Of a stretch of 64,000 nucleotides of DNA, positions 16,957 through 25,557 are shown in pieces (within the stretch, counting starts at the first letter, position 1; each line of letters starts with the position of its first letter). Source of the stretch: Spirosoma profusum (GTDB lineage Bacteria; Bacteroidota; Bacteroidia; Cytophagales; Spirosomataceae); contig NZ_JACWZY010000018.1 of NCBI RefSeq assembly GCF_014699005.1, positions 62,001 through 126,000 on the forward strand, read 5' to 3'. The translations under genes were made by a program, and so were the position numbers. A model generated the notes under the pieces. It was given only the letters and a program-made list of their open reading frames with translations. It ran no database searches and was not told the DNA's origin.

Positions 16957-17403
16957 TCATGAATAAGGTGAGCCAGAGGGCTGAATTCGACCCGAAGTAT
17001 ATTGCCGGATTGGGGTCATAAACCGAGAGGGTAACGTAATGCGAGTGCTGTCGGCGTTGAAAACCACGGTGGCCTGGAACAGTAAATGCTGTTCGCGGAT
17101 GTCGTGGACGCTGCTCCAGGGAATCAGGATGGGTGGGTGTCCCAGACTAAAAACGTTCATTACAGACAGATAAAGGCCCTGTTCGGTGCAGGCTACTTTC
17201 AGGACACCATTGTAGTTGACAAAACCTACACGCCCGTACACATTGGATTCAATGCCTTCTTGCCTCGGCTGAACGCGATACTGGCTAGCCAATGTTTGCC
17301 AACCGCTCAAATATGACAGCAGATAAACAATCCCCGACCACAGACTGACGAAGAAAATACTAAATCCGACTATAATCAGAGGTACCAGTAGTGACGGTTT
17401 CAT
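16957..17403 (-). CDS. Hypothetical membrane protein with possible PH-like domain
   Basis: A 148-residue protein with one N-terminal membrane segment (about 5-30), then a beta-rich domain. The order G-x-L-x-V, a strand-rich middle, then G-H-P-P-I-L-I-P-W-S-S-V resembles small bacterial PH-like membrane-anchored domains, where the last motif is typical. The assignment is tentative. It belongs to the same run of small membrane hypotheticals, with about 150 bases to each neighbour. Confidence 0.58.
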   Translation of the reverse strand: MKPSLLVPLIIVGFSIFFVSLWSGIVYLLSYLSGWQTLASQYRVQPRQEGIESNVYGRVGFVNYNGVLKVACTEQGLYLSVMNVFSLGHPPILIPWSSVHDIREQHLLFQATVVFNADSTRITLPSRFMTPIRQYTSGRIQPSGSPYS

Positions 17404-17472
17404 AATTGTATGGATTAGGGAGTAAAAATCTTATTATCAAATAGTTATCTGTCTGATAAATAACAGCGTAGC

Positions 17473-17504
17473 CGTAGTGTCAGATTTTATAACCTGACAC
17501 TACG
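17473..17504. terminator. Hairpin after the 17555-18199 gene
   Basis: Arms of 11 bp (CGTAGTGTCAG and complement) with an AT-rich 10-nt loop. It lies just downstream of the minus-strand membrane-protein gene at 17555-18199. There is no long T run, so the terminator role is inferred from position. Confidence 0.6.
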
Positions 17505-17554
17505 ACCTGGTAAAGATGTCAATTGGGCAAATTCATTACCCATTATTCATTATT

Positions 17555-18199
17555 TTATCGCCCCAGCAATTGAATCATTTTCGATAGAATATTGACTCGT
17601 TTCATGGTTTGAGAAAACTTACTCCGACGCTCATCAAAATAAATTTTGCCGTCTTTCTCCAGCCACTCATGACCTGTATCCGGATCGACGCCGATGTTGT
17701 AGCGTTTCAGAAAAAACCAGCAGGCTACACCGATCAAAAAGAAAATGCCTATCCCAATATACAAACCCCAGCGGTCATTTAAATAACGGTCAAACGAAAC
17801 TTTAGGAATTACCAGCTGCTGACTATCAACGTAGTACAGGTCGATCTGGTCGTTCAATTTCCAGGAAGCCCACTCGTCGGTTGAAATGTAACGGACTGAC
17901 GTGAGCGTATCGATGCGACGGGGTGTAGTGGCCAGAGCAACCGAAATCTCGTTATCAAGGCTACTCGACGAACTAGATTTTACCTGCCTTTTGGACGTAA
18001 TAGTACCCCTCACAACCTGGCTGCTTTTTTGAACGGCCTTTTCAATCAGACTATCCTGGTAGACCCAGTAACAGGCACACAACGTAATAAACGTGAACAG
18101 GCTGAACATGCGGAAACCCAGCGAGTTAAAGCGACGTAGCACGACATAATAATAAATCATTAAGCCAGCGCCAATACAGATATAGGTTAGGGAATTCAT
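17555..18199 (-). CDS. Membrane protein, DUF3592-like
   Basis: A 214-residue membrane protein. Two N-terminal membrane segments (about 5-20 and 30-47) and one near residues 145-165 flank an extracytoplasmic beta domain. VRGTITSKRQ, a Ser run, a strand-rich middle and QIDLYYVDSQQLVIPK resemble DUF3592 proteins. The C-terminus is basic and cytoplasmic. The function is unknown. A run of five Ser codons is odd and may be prone to slippage. Confidence 0.6.
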   Translation of the reverse strand: MNSLTYICIGAGLMIYYYVVLRRFNSLGFRMFSLFTFITLCACYWVYQDSLIEKAVQKSSQVVRGTITSKRQVKSSSSSSLDNEISVALATTPRRIDTLTSVRYISTDEWASWKLNDQIDLYYVDSQQLVIPKVSFDRYLNDRWGLYIGIGIFFLIGVACWFFLKRYNIGVDPDTGHEWLEKDGKIYFDERRSKFSQTMKRVNILSKMIQLLGR

Positions 18200-18549
18200 A
18201 CTATTTATTCAATTTACGTTGACACTTATCACAAGTCACTCAATTCTCACTTTCTGGGTGTCGGGTTAAGCCAGAACCGGGCTGCACTACGTAATCAGGA
18301 AATCAAAGGACAAACCAACTTCGGAACCAACCACTAAAAGCTGAACTCATGACAAATTTGCCTTATTTACTGATCCTTTAAAGACCCGGTTTATATTTGG
18401 TTAGGTTGGGTAGAAAAGTGGTAGAAATGAGTTGGTAGCTGGTGGAAATCCTGAACCCTTACTGGATAAATTCCTTTGAGTCCGTGCTTGAGGAGACGTA
18501 TCGTGGGTTTCTAAAAATCTAATTAACTTGCCCGCCTAAGCGTCTGCCA
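18200..18549 (+). promoter_or_regulatory. Upstream region of the two-component pair with a TATATTTG box
   Basis: A non-coding gap of about 350 bases. TATATTTG at 18392-18399 matches the Bacteroidota -7 consensus TAnnTTTG; the expected TTTG at -33 is weak (TTTAC at 18366, spacing slightly long). Downstream at 18400-18450 the sequence repeats variants of GTTGGTAG/GTGGTAGAAA three to four times, which could be a regulator site. No gene is supported. Confidence 0.35.
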
Positions 18550-21500
18550 ATGAGATTTTTGTTGTTGATAGGGTTGCTTTTCACGCTTGTCGGGAGAGTA
18601 ACTGCACAACTGCCGAATTTTAGTTTTGAACATTTGTCTACCAGAGAAGGCCTGCCTTCCAATAACGTCTGGTGTACGGCAAAAGACAAACAGGGATTTC
18701 TCTGGGTTGGTACGTCGCGTGGGGTGTATCGATATGATGGTTACCGATTTGATACGTCAGATTCGCTCAAACAGGGTTACTGTTCGGGTATCGCGCTCGA
18801 TTCGAAAGGGATGATCTACGTATCACTCGATACGCGGGGTTTTTGTTCGATAGACCCCAACACTTTAGCTGTCAGGACGATACTGGCGAATGATTACACC
18901 GATACCGATGCCGCCAATGATTTGCATGAACAGGTATACATCGACTCCAACGACCAGGCCTGGCTATGCGATTATACCCAGGTGAAACGCTATGATTTGA
19001 CCACGGGCAAGCTACACCGCTACGCGCTGGCAAAGAAAGAAGTACATCAATACGCTAGTTTTCTGGAAGACGCTCACCACAACATCTGGATTATTTCTGA
19101 AGTAGGATTTTATCAATACGACCGAGAAAAAGACAGGCTCGTCTGCCTGCTGGGTGAAGAAGCCATAAATCCGGTAAACCGGACGAAAATATTCTTTAAT
19201 CAGGCCTTTGAAGGAGCTGATGGAAGCATCTGGCTGGGGAGTTTTGATCGAGGACTAGTGCGCTACATTCCTACTAGTAATACATTCACATATTTTAAAC
19301 AAGGATTTGAAAATCAGAATGTTATTTGTGGCGTTGAGTCGCGGGATGAAAATGGTAAACGGGTTTTATTCGTAGGAACCGGTAATGGCGTAATTGTGCT
19401 CTATCCCGAAACAAATCAGTTGATACGTCTGACCGAATTTTATAATAAAGGTATTCCCATAAAACGTATTCTGGACGATACCGAAAATGGTATTTTATGG
19501 TTAAGTACGTTGAACGGTCTCTACAAATACCGTTACCGAAATCCGGGGATACGTACCATAAACATACCGGCCAGTGTGATTCAACTGCCAGTGAGCATCA
19601 ACAACGTAGTACAGCAATCGGCTGATACGTATTTTCTAGGGCTTTCACATACAGGTGTGTTACGTTGGAGTATGGTAAACAGCCAGTTTACGCTACTTCC
19701 GTATCCGGTATCAACCTCCACCAATGGCCTGCGCTTAATTGGAGATAAACTGTACGCGTTTGCCAATAAAGGTCTTTTTCTCGCCGACGTAGTGAATCCG
19801 CGCTTTGTTCCCCTGATACGTATCATGAAAGCGTTTAAATCGACCGAATTTGTGGATGGCCTACTCGATCGAAAGGGGCGATTTTGGGTAGTCAACGTAA
19901 CAGAAGGTATCAAGGTTTTTGATCTAAACACCGGACAGGAACAAAAACTCTGGAGCCAGACGGTCGGCGATAAATTCTTCAGGAATAACGCGGTGAAGGT
20001 ATTGCAGGAAGGCTCCGACGGCAAAATTTGGGTAGCTACCTGCTCGAAAGGCCTCTTCTATTACGATGCGGCTAAAGCCGATTTTGTCGATGTTGAGCGG
20101 ATGCCCATTAACAAAGGAAAAAATCTGGGCGGGCTTTGCATAAATGGCATGAAACTAGCTGACGATCAGTCTATACTAATTGCCAGTTGGGGTGGAATTA
20201 CTAAAGTGGACCCGTCGGGCCGCATTCTCAGGGCGTTCGACTACCATCACACAGGCATGAACGATACGTATTGCAGTAATATCTGCGAGGACAAAAAGGG
20301 TAACTTCTGGTTTAGCACCAACGAAGGTATTCACATTGCCAACCCGCGGCAAAACAGCATTAATCGGTTGACGACCATTGAAGGATTGTATAATAATTCA
20401 CCCTCGGCTTTTCTCTGTAACCAGCAGAAAGAGCTGGTGCTTGGCTATACGAATGCCCTGAATATCATTGACATTAATCGAATAAATTTCAATAAAATAC
20501 CTCCGCGGGTGGCTGTCAGTTCAGTAGAGTTTCAGGGGCGCCGGCTAAATCAGGATATTGCCCATGGAATTACCATTCAGCCCGATGAGAATTCGATAAC
20601 GCTGCACTTTTCGCCCCTGAATTTTGAACCCACGTCACGAAATGTATATCGGTATCAGCTAGCGGGTTTTGATGATAAATGGATTGATCTGGGAAGCCAG
20701 AACACTGTTTCGTTTACAAATCTGGCTCCCAAAACGTATCAACTGAACGTATTGGCGGGCAATAGCTTTGGTTTATGGAGTCAAAAACCATTAACGGTCA
20801 AACTGACAATTGAACCTCACTTTTGGGAAACCTGGTTGTTTAAAGGATTGATTGCTTTGTTTGTGGCGGCAACTGTGTTTGGTATCATTCGCTGGCGGGT
20901 TAGTACGCATAATGAGCGCAACCGGCTGGATTTGCAGATTGCCGAACTCCGGCTCAAGGCGTTGCAATCGCAGATGAACCCGCATTTTCTGTTTAATTCG
21001 CTCAATTCCATTCAGAATTATCTCCTCAATAATCGGGGCGTCGAAGGAGCAAAATACCTTTCTAAATTCTCGAAACTGGTACGTCGGATTATGGAAAACT
21101 CCAATTATCCCTACCTACGTTTCGAGCAGATTATTGAAACGCTGAAGATGTACGTCGAGATCGAATCGTTTCGCTTCAATCACGAATTCAGCTATGAATT
21201 TGACATCGAAGACGACGACGTATTACTATCGGCGCAACTCCCGCCCATGCTGCTGCAACCCTACGTCGAAAATTCCATCTGGCACGGACTGATGCCAAAG
21301 GAAGGCGAGAAACGTATTAAAATTTCGGCACGTGTACAAAACGACCATATCATCTGTACCATCGAAGACAACGGCGTAGGCCGTAAACTGACGCCCCGTC
21401 GCGAAGGGCACATCTCGCGTGGACAGGAGATGACGAAGGGTATTTTTGAGTCGCTACGTTACAAAAGCAGCAAAGCGCGGCTTGAAATAATTGATTTGTT

Positions 21501-21564
21501 TGATGACCAAAATCAGCCCGCCGGAACGCGGGTCGAATTAATACTACCGATCGAAAAAGTATAG
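18550..21564 (+). CDS. Two-component regulator propeller sensor histidine kinase (LytS/YehU type)
   Basis: Large sensor kinase of 1004 residues. A signal peptide (MRFLLLIGLLFTLVGRVTAQ) leads to a periplasmic beta-propeller of regulator-propeller repeats (GLPSNNVWCTAKDKQGFLWVG is the first). A Y_Y_Y domain lies near 670-745 (FEPTSRNVYRYQLAGFDDKWIDL). A membrane helix at about 762-782 is followed by a His_kinase domain with phospho-acceptor His812 in QMNPHFLFNSLN, the N box in LQPYVENSIWHG, and a G box. This architecture senses extracellular ligands, often glycans, and pairs with LytTR regulators. The regulator gene begins six bases downstream. Confidence 0.93.
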   Translation: MRFLLLIGLLFTLVGRVTAQLPNFSFEHLSTREGLPSNNVWCTAKDKQGFLWVGTSRGVYRYDGYRFDTSDSLKQGYCSGIALDSKGMIYVSLDTRGFCSIDPNTLAVRTILANDYTDTDAANDLHEQVYIDSNDQAWLCDYTQVKRYDLTTGKLHRYALAKKEVHQYASFLEDAHHNIWIISEVGFYQYDREKDRLVCLLGEEAINPVNRTKIFFNQAFEGADGSIWLGSFDRGLVRYIPTSNTFTYFKQGFENQNVICGVESRDENGKRVLFVGTGNGVIVLYPETNQLIRLTEFYNKGIPIKRILDDTENGILWLSTLNGLYKYRYRNPGIRTINIPASVIQLPVSINNVVQQSADTYFLGLSHTGVLRWSMVNSQFTLLPYPVSTSTNGLRLIGDKLYAFANKGLFLADVVNPRFVPLIRIMKAFKSTEFVDGLLDRKGRFWVVNVTEGIKVFDLNTGQEQKLWSQTVGDKFFRNNAVKVLQEGSDGKIWVATCSKGLFYYDAAKADFVDVERMPINKGKNLGGLCINGMKLADDQSILIASWGGITKVDPSGRILRAFDYHHTGMNDTYCSNICEDKKGNFWFSTNEGIHIANPRQNSINRLTTIEGLYNNSPSAFLCNQQKELVLGYTNALNIIDINRINFNKIPPRVAVSSVEFQGRRLNQDIAHGITIQPDENSITLHFSPLNFEPTSRNVYRYQLAGFDDKWIDLGSQNTVSFTNLAPKTYQLNVLAGNSFGLWSQKPLTVKLTIEPHFWETWLFKGLIALFVAATVFGIIRWRVSTHNERNRLDLQIAELRLKALQSQMNPHFLFNSLNSIQNYLLNNRGVEGAKYLSKFSKLVRRIMENSNYPYLRFEQIIETLKMYVEIESFRFNHEFSYEFDIEDDDVLLSAQLPPMLLQPYVENSIWHGLMPKEGEKRIKISARVQNDHIICTIEDNGVGRKLTPRREGHISRGQEMTKGIFESLRYKSSKARLEIIDLFDDQNQPAGTRVELILPIEKV

Positions 21565-21570
21565 AACCGT

Positions 21571-22374
21571 ATGGAAACGCTACGTGCCGCCGTTATCGAC
21601 GATGAAGCTAATGCCCGTCAGGCCCTCATCAGCCTGCTCCGAATCCTTTGCCCAGACGTAGTGGTTTGTGGTGAAGCAAAAAACGTCGATACCGGAATCG
21701 AACTCATTCGAAAAGAAAAGCCAAACCTGGTTTTTCTGGACATTCAGATGCCCGGTAAAACAGGTTTCGACTTGTTATCGAGTTTTGATACGATTGATTT
21801 TGGCGTCGTTTTCACCACGGCCTACCAGGAATATGCTGTGAAAGCGTTTCGGTTCAGCGCCATCGATTACCTACTGAAACCTGTTGATCCTGACGAACTT
21901 CAGGCAGCTGTTGAGAAATTCAAAGTACAGCACGATTCAGTAAATCCGCAGCAGCTGAAAATTCTACAGGAGCACATCCAGAATCCGCAGCCGGCGGGGC
22001 TCAAACAACGTACCCGCAACGACAACCAACGTATCGCCCTGCCAACCGCCGAAGGAATTCACTTCGTGCAGATGACCGACATTATTCAGTGCGAATCGCT
22101 GGGGTCATATACTAAGTTCCATCTGGTTGGCAGCAAGCCGATTGTGGTGTCGAGGCTGCTGAAGGAATACGAAGAAATTCTGGATAACTACTATTTTTTC
22201 CGCGTTCACCAATCAAACATCGTAAACCTCGAACACATCAAACGCTACGTTAAAGGCGATGGCGGGCAAGTATGGTTGAGCGATAATACCGAAGTCGAAG
22301 TGTCGCGCCGACGTAAAGAAGAGTTTCTGGAATTGCTATCTGATTTTTACGTCAATTCAGGGAAGATAGGGTAG
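21571..22374 (+). CDS. LytTR family response regulator
   Basis: DNA-binding response regulator of 267 residues. The N-terminal receiver has acidic residues D10-D11, the phospho-acceptor Asp57 in LVFLDIQMPG, and the Thr/Lys positions (TTAYQ, LLKPV). The C-terminal half is a LytTR domain (GIHFVQMTDIIQCESLGSYTKFHL, FRVHQSNIVNL). It follows the sensor kinase by six bases, so the two form an operon and almost certainly a cognate pair. Targets cannot be told. The gene is followed at once by a long palindromic element likely to end the transcript. Confidence 0.94.
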   Translation: METLRAAVIDDEANARQALISLLRILCPDVVVCGEAKNVDTGIELIRKEKPNLVFLDIQMPGKTGFDLLSSFDTIDFGVVFTTAYQEYAVKAFRFSAIDYLLKPVDPDELQAAVEKFKVQHDSVNPQQLKILQEHIQNPQPAGLKQRTRNDNQRIALPTAEGIHFVQMTDIIQCESLGSYTKFHLVGSKPIVVSRLLKEYEEILDNYYFFRVHQSNIVNLEHIKRYVKGDGGQVWLSDNTEVEVSRRRKEEFLELLSDFYVNSGKIG

Positions 22375-22500
22375 TTTTTTGTCATCCTAACGCAGCCGGG
22401 CCGCCGGAGCGGAAGGACCTTAAAGTACCCTTATTAGAATGTTTGGATGTTTTAAGATCCTTCCGCTCCGGCGGCCCGGCTGGGTCAGAATGATAAAAAA
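22375..22500. repeat. TTTTTGTCATNCTGA-type inverted repeat, copy 2, with GC-rich module
   Basis: The outer ends are TTTTTTGTCATCCTAACG and its imperfect complement ending TCAGAATGATAAAAAA. Inside lie CCGGGCCGCCGGAGCGGAAG and its complement, then the AT-rich loop. It fills the space between the regulator gene and the convergent first gene of the paralogue array. The GC-rich core also occurs in GAAAGAG-type elements. Confidence 0.8.
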
Positions 22501-22501
22501 A

Positions 22502-22852
22502 TTAGTGCTGCCCCAACTGGCCAGCCATTGATTTGAGCGCAGCAGAAAGTCCTTCGAGCCGGGGTGCAATGTCGCCTTCCGAGCCCATAAGTGTGCTGAA
22601 TTCGGCGGTTTGGGTTGCCAGCTTAGACAGTAAATCACTCAGTTCATCTTTTCGAATCTGATTGCTTTCCAGTTGTGTTTTCACGCTTTCCAGCGTGTTG
22701 GCAATCTCTTTGGCATTTTCCGTCTGGCGGAGTTGTTCGAGCCAGCTATCGATAACACCTTTGCCGCTCTGTGGGGTTGTGCCGGCAACTTCGCCCTCCA
22801 GTACGTCCATGGTCATATCGAGGAGGGTAGTCGATTGTTCGTGAGTGAGCAT
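22502..22852 (-). CDS. Tandem paralogue array, member 1 (unknown function)
   Basis: A 116-residue, wholly helical, acidic protein with no signal or membrane segment. It shares a pattern with the four genes upstream of it on the same strand: an N-terminal helix, [ILV]-[DE]-[SG]-W-L-x-x-L near residue 35 (here VIDSWLEQL), L-x-x-[LV]-x-x-x-[LI] helix, then LSDLLSKLATQT, and a last helix with L-x-x-L-x-x-x-L. The Trp-Leu pair is invariant across all five. I know no family with this signature. It is separated from member 2 by two bases, implying cotranscription; its stop lies against a palindromic element. Confidence 0.75.
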   Translation of the reverse strand: MLTHEQSTTLLDMTMDVLEGEVAGTTPQSGKGVIDSWLEQLRQTENAKEIANTLESVKTQLESNQIRKDELSDLLSKLATQTAEFSTLMGSEGDIAPRLEGLSAALKSMAGQLGQH

Positions 22853-22854
22853 AA

Positions 22855-23205
22855 TTAAATCTGGCTGGTAAAGTTACGTAATGCATTGGCTAAGAGTCTG
22901 ATATCCTGCGCCGTGTGACTTTCGATATGCGGCTCATGCGAGAGTGACAGTGTATGACTAGCCATACTCAAAAGCAAATGACGGATTTTTTCGTTGTCAT
23001 ATTCCCCCGTTTTCAGATGATCGCGGAGGGTTTCTACTTCCGCCAGAATGCGTTCAGCTCCTACGTCGCCCGGCAGCGCATTGAGCCAGCCTTCGAGCAA
23101 CAGAATGCCTTGTTCGGCCGTAAGTCTTGCCTGATGACCGTCGCCCAACGCACCTAACGTATCATTGAGCATCCGATGTTCAAGAGTTGTTCCGGTTCCT
23201 TCCAT
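22855..23205 (-). CDS. Tandem paralogue array, member 2 (unknown function)
   Basis: A 116-residue helical protein. The array signature appears as LLLEGWLNAL, then LAEVETLRDHLKTGEYDNEKIRHLLLSMASHT split over two helices, then LLANALRNF at the C-terminus. It begins with MEGTGTTLEHRMLNDTLGAL, matching the N-terminal helix of member 3 (EQNVLSDTLALF). It has more His residues than its relatives. The gap to member 1 is two bases. Confidence 0.74.
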   Translation of the reverse strand: MEGTGTTLEHRMLNDTLGALGDGHQARLTAEQGILLLEGWLNALPGDVGAERILAEVETLRDHLKTGEYDNEKIRHLLLSMASHTLSLSHEPHIESHTAQDIRLLANALRNFTSQI

Positions 23206-23278
23206 GGTATGTAGTGATATTAATGGTTAATGTGAAAAGAAGAGTTTTCGTCAGCATGACAAAAACAGGGCCTACAAG

Positions 23279-23632
23279 CTATTCATTTATTTTTTCGCTG
23301 ACGTTACGTAATATTCTCGCTAAACTCACCAAACCGCCCGTCCAGGTGCCTTCTGAGTTGTCATCGCTGGCAATATTTTCGGATTTTTCGGCCAGACTAT
23401 TCAGTAGGCTGCCGATGTATAGCGTGTCAGGTTGTTCAGCCTGAATAGCAGTACGAAGTTCGTCAAGCTGCCCCTTAATCTCGTCGATGTTAGGGTCACC
23501 TTCAAGAACCTGCAACCAGCTATCGATAAGCAGAACACCCTGCGATGGCGTCAGCATGTATCCGTCGCTGTTGCGAAACAGAGCGAGCGTATCGGAAAGC
23601 ACATTTTGTTCGTACGTGTTCGAGCTTAGCAT
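23279..23632 (-). CDS. Tandem paralogue array, member 3 (unknown function)
   Basis: A 117-residue helical protein with the array signature VLLIDSWLQVLEGD, IKGQLDELRTAI, IGSLLNSLAEKSE and LARILRNVSEKI. It is closest by eye to members 2 and 4 (the E-G-D after the Trp-Leu helix is shared with member 4, and LTPSQGVLLI matches LTAEQGILLL of member 2). A small piece resembling one arm of the TTTTTGTCAT element lies between it and member 2. Confidence 0.74.
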   Translation of the reverse strand: MLSSNTYEQNVLSDTLALFRNSDGYMLTPSQGVLLIDSWLQVLEGDPNIDEIKGQLDELRTAIQAEQPDTLYIGSLLNSLAEKSENIASDDNSEGTWTGGLVSLARILRNVSEKINE

Positions 23633-23677
23633 ATTCGATTCAAATTTGGCTTATTGTGATACGTAGCAACCGTTACG

Positions 23678-24040
23678 TTACGACCGACTATCGACAATTT
23701 GTAAACCCGCAAGCTGACGTAATGTTGTTGCCAACTGCTCGAGTTTGCTGGCGAGTTGCTCCGATGTTTGCGAGCCCTGCGCCACCTGTGATGTATGGTC
23801 AGCCAGGCTAAATAGTAAAGTCTGAACCTGGTCGACATCGGGATGATTGGGCTTTAACGCTTCGCGTAACTCGATCAATTTACCTTGGATCAGTTCAGTA
23901 CGTTCGTCGCCTTCGATAACTTTCAGCCAGCCATCAATTAGCTCCAGCCGTTCTGGTGTGGAGTCGGAAACCGAGTCGTTTGGCGTAGTGAGGCTAGCCA
24001 TTTTTTCGAATAGCCGTTGGTCTAATGCATGAGAAGCCAT
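23678..24040 (-). CDS. Tandem paralogue array, member 4 (unknown function)
   Basis: A 120-residue helical protein. The array signature is ELIDGWLKVIEGD, IQGKLIELREALKPNHPDVD, VQTLLFSLADHTS and LEQLATTLRQLAG. It is close to member 3 in the first half. It is cytoplasmic by composition. About 45 bases separate it from member 3. Together, members 1-4 run in one direction with no promoter-sized gaps, which suggests an operon. Confidence 0.74.
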   Translation of the reverse strand: MASHALDQRLFEKMASLTTPNDSVSDSTPERLELIDGWLKVIEGDERTELIQGKLIELREALKPNHPDVDQVQTLLFSLADHTSQVAQGSQTSEQLASKLEQLATTLRQLAGLQIVDSRS

Positions 24041-24165
24041 AGTCCGTTGAGTTTAAAACAGATTAATTGATGATTGGAAATTGTAAAATCTGCTAGTGAT
24101 TATTGTTAGTCAAATAACTTGGCGAATAGTCGGTTTGTTTGGCGTTAGTACGCCACTGACTGATG

Positions 24166-24236
24166 TTCTTCAACGAAGCCTGTTACGTATGCCATTTCTC
24201 GTAGGAATGGCATACGTAACAGGCTTCGTTGAAGAA
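24166..24236. terminator. Perfect 31-bp-arm hairpin containing TACGTA
   Basis: Arms at 24166-24196 and 24206-24236 are exactly complementary (TTCTTCAACGAAGCC at the outer end, TACGTATGCCATT at the inner end) with a 9-nt loop. It lies downstream of array member 5 and upstream of member 4. A 31-bp stem is longer than usual for an intrinsic terminator. It may also be a mobile palindrome. Confidence 0.65.
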
Positions 24237-24430
24237 TCAATACTTTGCCACCCGACTGTGTAGTTGCTGTATCGCCCATACCATCCGAAATGCCGGGTCC
24301 GTCAATACGCGACGTATCACTTCGCCCCGACGTAGCAGAATTAGTGGAGTTGGTTTCGGAATAACTGGTATCGCCCGTTTCTTCGGAAGAACGGGGATTA
24401 TCTGGAGTTTCATCCGTTTCTCCTGCCGTA

Positions 24431-24922
24431 TCACTTGTTACGTTGCGTACCTCCCGAGCGGTTCGATAGCTCATCGTCGTCGCTACGTAGCGTTGAGCCA
24501 CCTGCCCCGCTGTTAGTCGACTCACCGCCGACTGTGCTGGTCAAAGGGGCCTGCCCACCTGTAGGTGCTGCCCCTGCTTTGCCAGTGACAAGTTGATTAA
24601 AACCGTTGAGCGCTTCAGCTAATTTTGTCAATCTAGGCTTACTGTCGGCATCCGCTGAGTCGACGAGTTGCTTCACCTGATCAGTTAAATTGCTCATTAT
24701 CTGTTCGATAGTATCACCGTTGAGTTGCCCTTTCTGCAGTTCCTTTTTTAAATCGCTGAGCGTATTGTCCAGTGAATGATCGTGGTCGGGGGCGGTTTGA
24801 AGAAATTCGAGCCAACTGTCGATAAGCGATGAGGCATCTATAGGCGATACGTTGGTTATATTGCCGTTAAAGGCTTTCGCGGTAATATCAATCAAATTTG
24901 AAGCGTGCTGTTCGATAGCCAT
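24431..24922 (-). CDS. Tandem paralogue array, member 5, with probable frameshifted tail
   Basis: A 163-residue reading. Residues 1-115 carry the array signature (SLIDSWLEFL, LSDLKKELQKG, IEQIMSNLTDQV, LTKLAEALNGF). A low-complexity Gly/Ser/Thr/Asp tail then follows, unlike the other four members. The frame stops at 24431, but a neighbouring frame continues the same composition (TSDTAGETDETPDNP, then Ser/Thr/Asp/Gly-rich sequence) to about 24240, where the 31-bp hairpin starts. This suggests a recent frameshift or sequencing error, or a hairpin insertion, in a protein once about 225 residues long. The function is unknown. Confidence 0.68.
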   Translation of the reverse strand: MAIEQHASNLIDITAKAFNGNITNVSPIDASSLIDSWLEFLQTAPDHDHSLDNTLSDLKKELQKGQLNGDTIEQIMSNLTDQVKQLVDSADADSKPRLTKLAEALNGFNQLVTGKAGAAPTGGQAPLTSTVGGESTNSGAGGSTLRSDDDELSNRSGGTQRNK

Positions 24923-25045
24923 ACGTAATTTTGGGTTTTTAAATATAGTTTCCCATTAGTTTTGGGGTAAACCGGCAAGCGCTTCCATTGTTGACAGTTG
25001 TTCGGCAATGGGACGTATCATGGTTAAAGGAGTTAATTTACCAGT

Positions 25046-25447
25046 ATGGATGCCACTCGTTTAGAGCCTGAACTTCGCTACCAGTTTGCCCGCAGTGGTG
25101 GGGCTGGTGGACAGAATGTGAATAAAGTTGCCACAAAAGCTGAACTACGTTTCGACCTGCGCAACTCGTCGTTGCTGACCGATGATGAACGGACTGTGCT
25201 GGAAGAAAAATTAGCTAGTAAACTCACTACTGAGGGTGAATTGGTTTTGACTCACCAGACCGAGCGGACGCAGTTAGCCAACAAAGAAAAGGTCACGAAA
25301 AAGTTTTATAAACTGATTGAGAAAGCGTTCGAAAAACCCAAGCCCCGAAAAGCTACGAAGCCGTCTAAAGCCTCCATCGAGGAACGTATCGCCGGAAAGA
25401 AACGCAAAAGCGATGTGAAAACAGGCCGAAAAAAAGTTGATTTTTGA
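25046..25447 (+). CDS. arfB: Ribosome-rescue peptidyl-tRNA hydrolase ArfB (YaeJ)
   Basis: Hydrolyses peptidyl-tRNA on ribosomes stalled without a stop codon. The release-factor-type catalytic GGQ is at residues 21-23 within RSGGAGGQNVNK. The C-terminus is a long Lys/Arg-rich tail (KPRKATKPSKASIEERI...KKVDF), which in ArfB enters the empty mRNA channel. At 133 residues it is of standard length and lacks the codon-recognition domain of true release factors. Confidence 0.93.
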   Translation: MDATRLEPELRYQFARSGGAGGQNVNKVATKAELRFDLRNSSLLTDDERTVLEEKLASKLTTEGELVLTHQTERTQLANKEKVTKKFYKLIEKAFEKPKPRKATKPSKASIEERIAGKKRKSDVKTGRKKVDF

Positions 25448-25557
25448 GCTGTTTTTGGGTTAATTCTGGAAATTTTTACAATCAACTAAGGGGATTTTTT
25501 TTAAAAGTTGTCTTGATTGTAAATGATTGACCTGCTACGTTGGGGAAATCGCAGCCT

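Noticed and set aside
23245..23268. A possible solo arm of the TTTTTGTCAT element (TTTTCGTCAGCATGACAAAAA)
   Set aside because: Too short and diverged to call a separate copy; mentioned only with the family.
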